DNA from: an uncultured archaeon
GTDB taxonomy: Archaea > Thermoproteota > Nitrososphaeria_A > Caldarchaeales > Wolframiiraptoraceae
Direction: 5' to 3'
DNA: 36,056 nt
NCBI GenBank assembly: GCA_938083505.1
Contig: CALKCF010000005.1
Span: 1-36,056 of the forward strand
Below, piece after piece: positions 35,881 to 36,056 of this stretch (positions within the stretch are counted from its first letter, which is position 1; each line of letters begins with the position of its first letter). The notes beneath the pieces were generated by a model. The model was not told the origin of the DNA and made no database searches. It worked only from the letters and a program-made list of their open reading frames with translations. Both the position numbers and the translations under genes were made by a program.

Positions 35881-36054
35881 TCAATACTTTATGTACTTAC
35901 CTATGTCGTATGGTACCCACTTAGCTTCGTAAGGAACCCTTGGGACTTGGGATGCAATCCTCTTGCCAATCTCGTCCGCTGCCTTCATCGAGTAGAATAT
36001 ATGCTCAACAGGATCTACTATGTTCTTGAACGGGCCAACTTCCTTAGCAGCCAT
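35881..36054 (-). CDS. Unidentified protein, 57 aa visible, may be the end of a longer one
   Basis: The minus strand reads from ATG 36054 (2 nt from the window edge) to TGA at 35881. The peptide begins MAAKEVGPFKNIVDPVEHIF, has YSMKAADEIGKRIASQVPRV in the middle and ends WVPYDIGKYIKY. With no sequence upstream I cannot tell whether the ATG is the start. The peptide is well-structured and uses common codons, so it is likely coding. It is upstream of, and on the same strand as, the channel gene, with 149 A/T-rich nt between that hold a separate TATA-like element (gataatttaaaa, near 35755-35765). I do not recognise the family. Confidence 0.6.
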   Translation of the reverse strand: MAAKEVGPFKNIVDPVEHIFYSMKAADEIGKRIASQVPRVPYEAKWVPYDIGKYIKY

Positions 36055-36056
36055 GT

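Overview
The window reads as a chromosomal segment of an archaeon, probably an uncultivated thermophile of the TACK group related to the Thaumarchaeota/Aigarchaeota; I cannot fix the lineage without a 23S rRNA tree. The archaeal signs are TATA-type promoters lying 25-28 nt before leaderless start codons, an archaeal RNase P RNA, archaeosine tRNA-ribosyltransferase, CTP-type riboflavin kinase, Pth2, AdkA, NadM, an Sm protein, a one-domain histone, KaiC-like and PAC2 proteins, and a tRNA with a probable 14-nt intron. The stable RNAs are clearly richer in G+C than the protein genes, which fits growth at high temperature.

Layout. 1-2600: end of an unidentified gene, tRNA-Thr, rimI, a small frameshifted ORF, RNase P RNA and a CgeB-like glycosyltransferase. 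2645-5943: a complete 23S rRNA gene with its own promoter, leader and processing stem, but no 16S or 5S beside it. 5960-10920: a hypothetical protein, a ferritin-like protein, tgtA, a nitroreductase and a beta-CASP nuclease. 10960-12030: a TtuA/Ncs6-type tRNA thiolase gene broken by four frameshifts, and tRNA-Gly. 12126-18900: PAC2 protein, Sm protein, KaiC-like ATPase, threonine synthase, riboflavin kinase, a proteasome beta subunit that lacks the catalytic Thr1, a second PAC2 protein and RtcA.

18920-25600: larB-larE (nickel-pincer nucleotide synthesis), a UbiE-like methyltransferase, nadM, a SAM hydroxide adenosyltransferase, and a tRNA/translation run pth2-truD-trmI, followed by a lysine-rich small protein. 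25680-30560: small membrane protein, adenylate kinase, zinc-ribbon coiled-coil protein, histone, a membrane-anchored winged-helix protein that converges on a secreted coiled-coil protein, a small hypothetical and tRNA-Glu. 30690-36056: GNAT acetyltransferase, malic enzyme divergent from homoserine dehydrogenase-aspartate kinase, an AmiS/UreI-like channel, and a short ORF at the edge.

Linked functions: tRNA maturation and modification (RNase P, TgtA, TruD, TrmI, RtcA, the broken TtuA homologue); threonine synthesis (aspartate kinase, homoserine dehydrogenase, threonine synthase); protein turnover (proteasome subunit and two PAC2 proteins); and the pair LarB/NadM, whose chemistry meets at nicotinic acid adenine dinucleotide. 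I found no CRISPR array, insertion sequence or provirus. The most notable points are the broken thiolase gene, the separate 23S gene, the odd anticodon loop of tRNA-Gly, the Thr1-less proteasome subunit, and the membrane wHTH/secreted protein pair.
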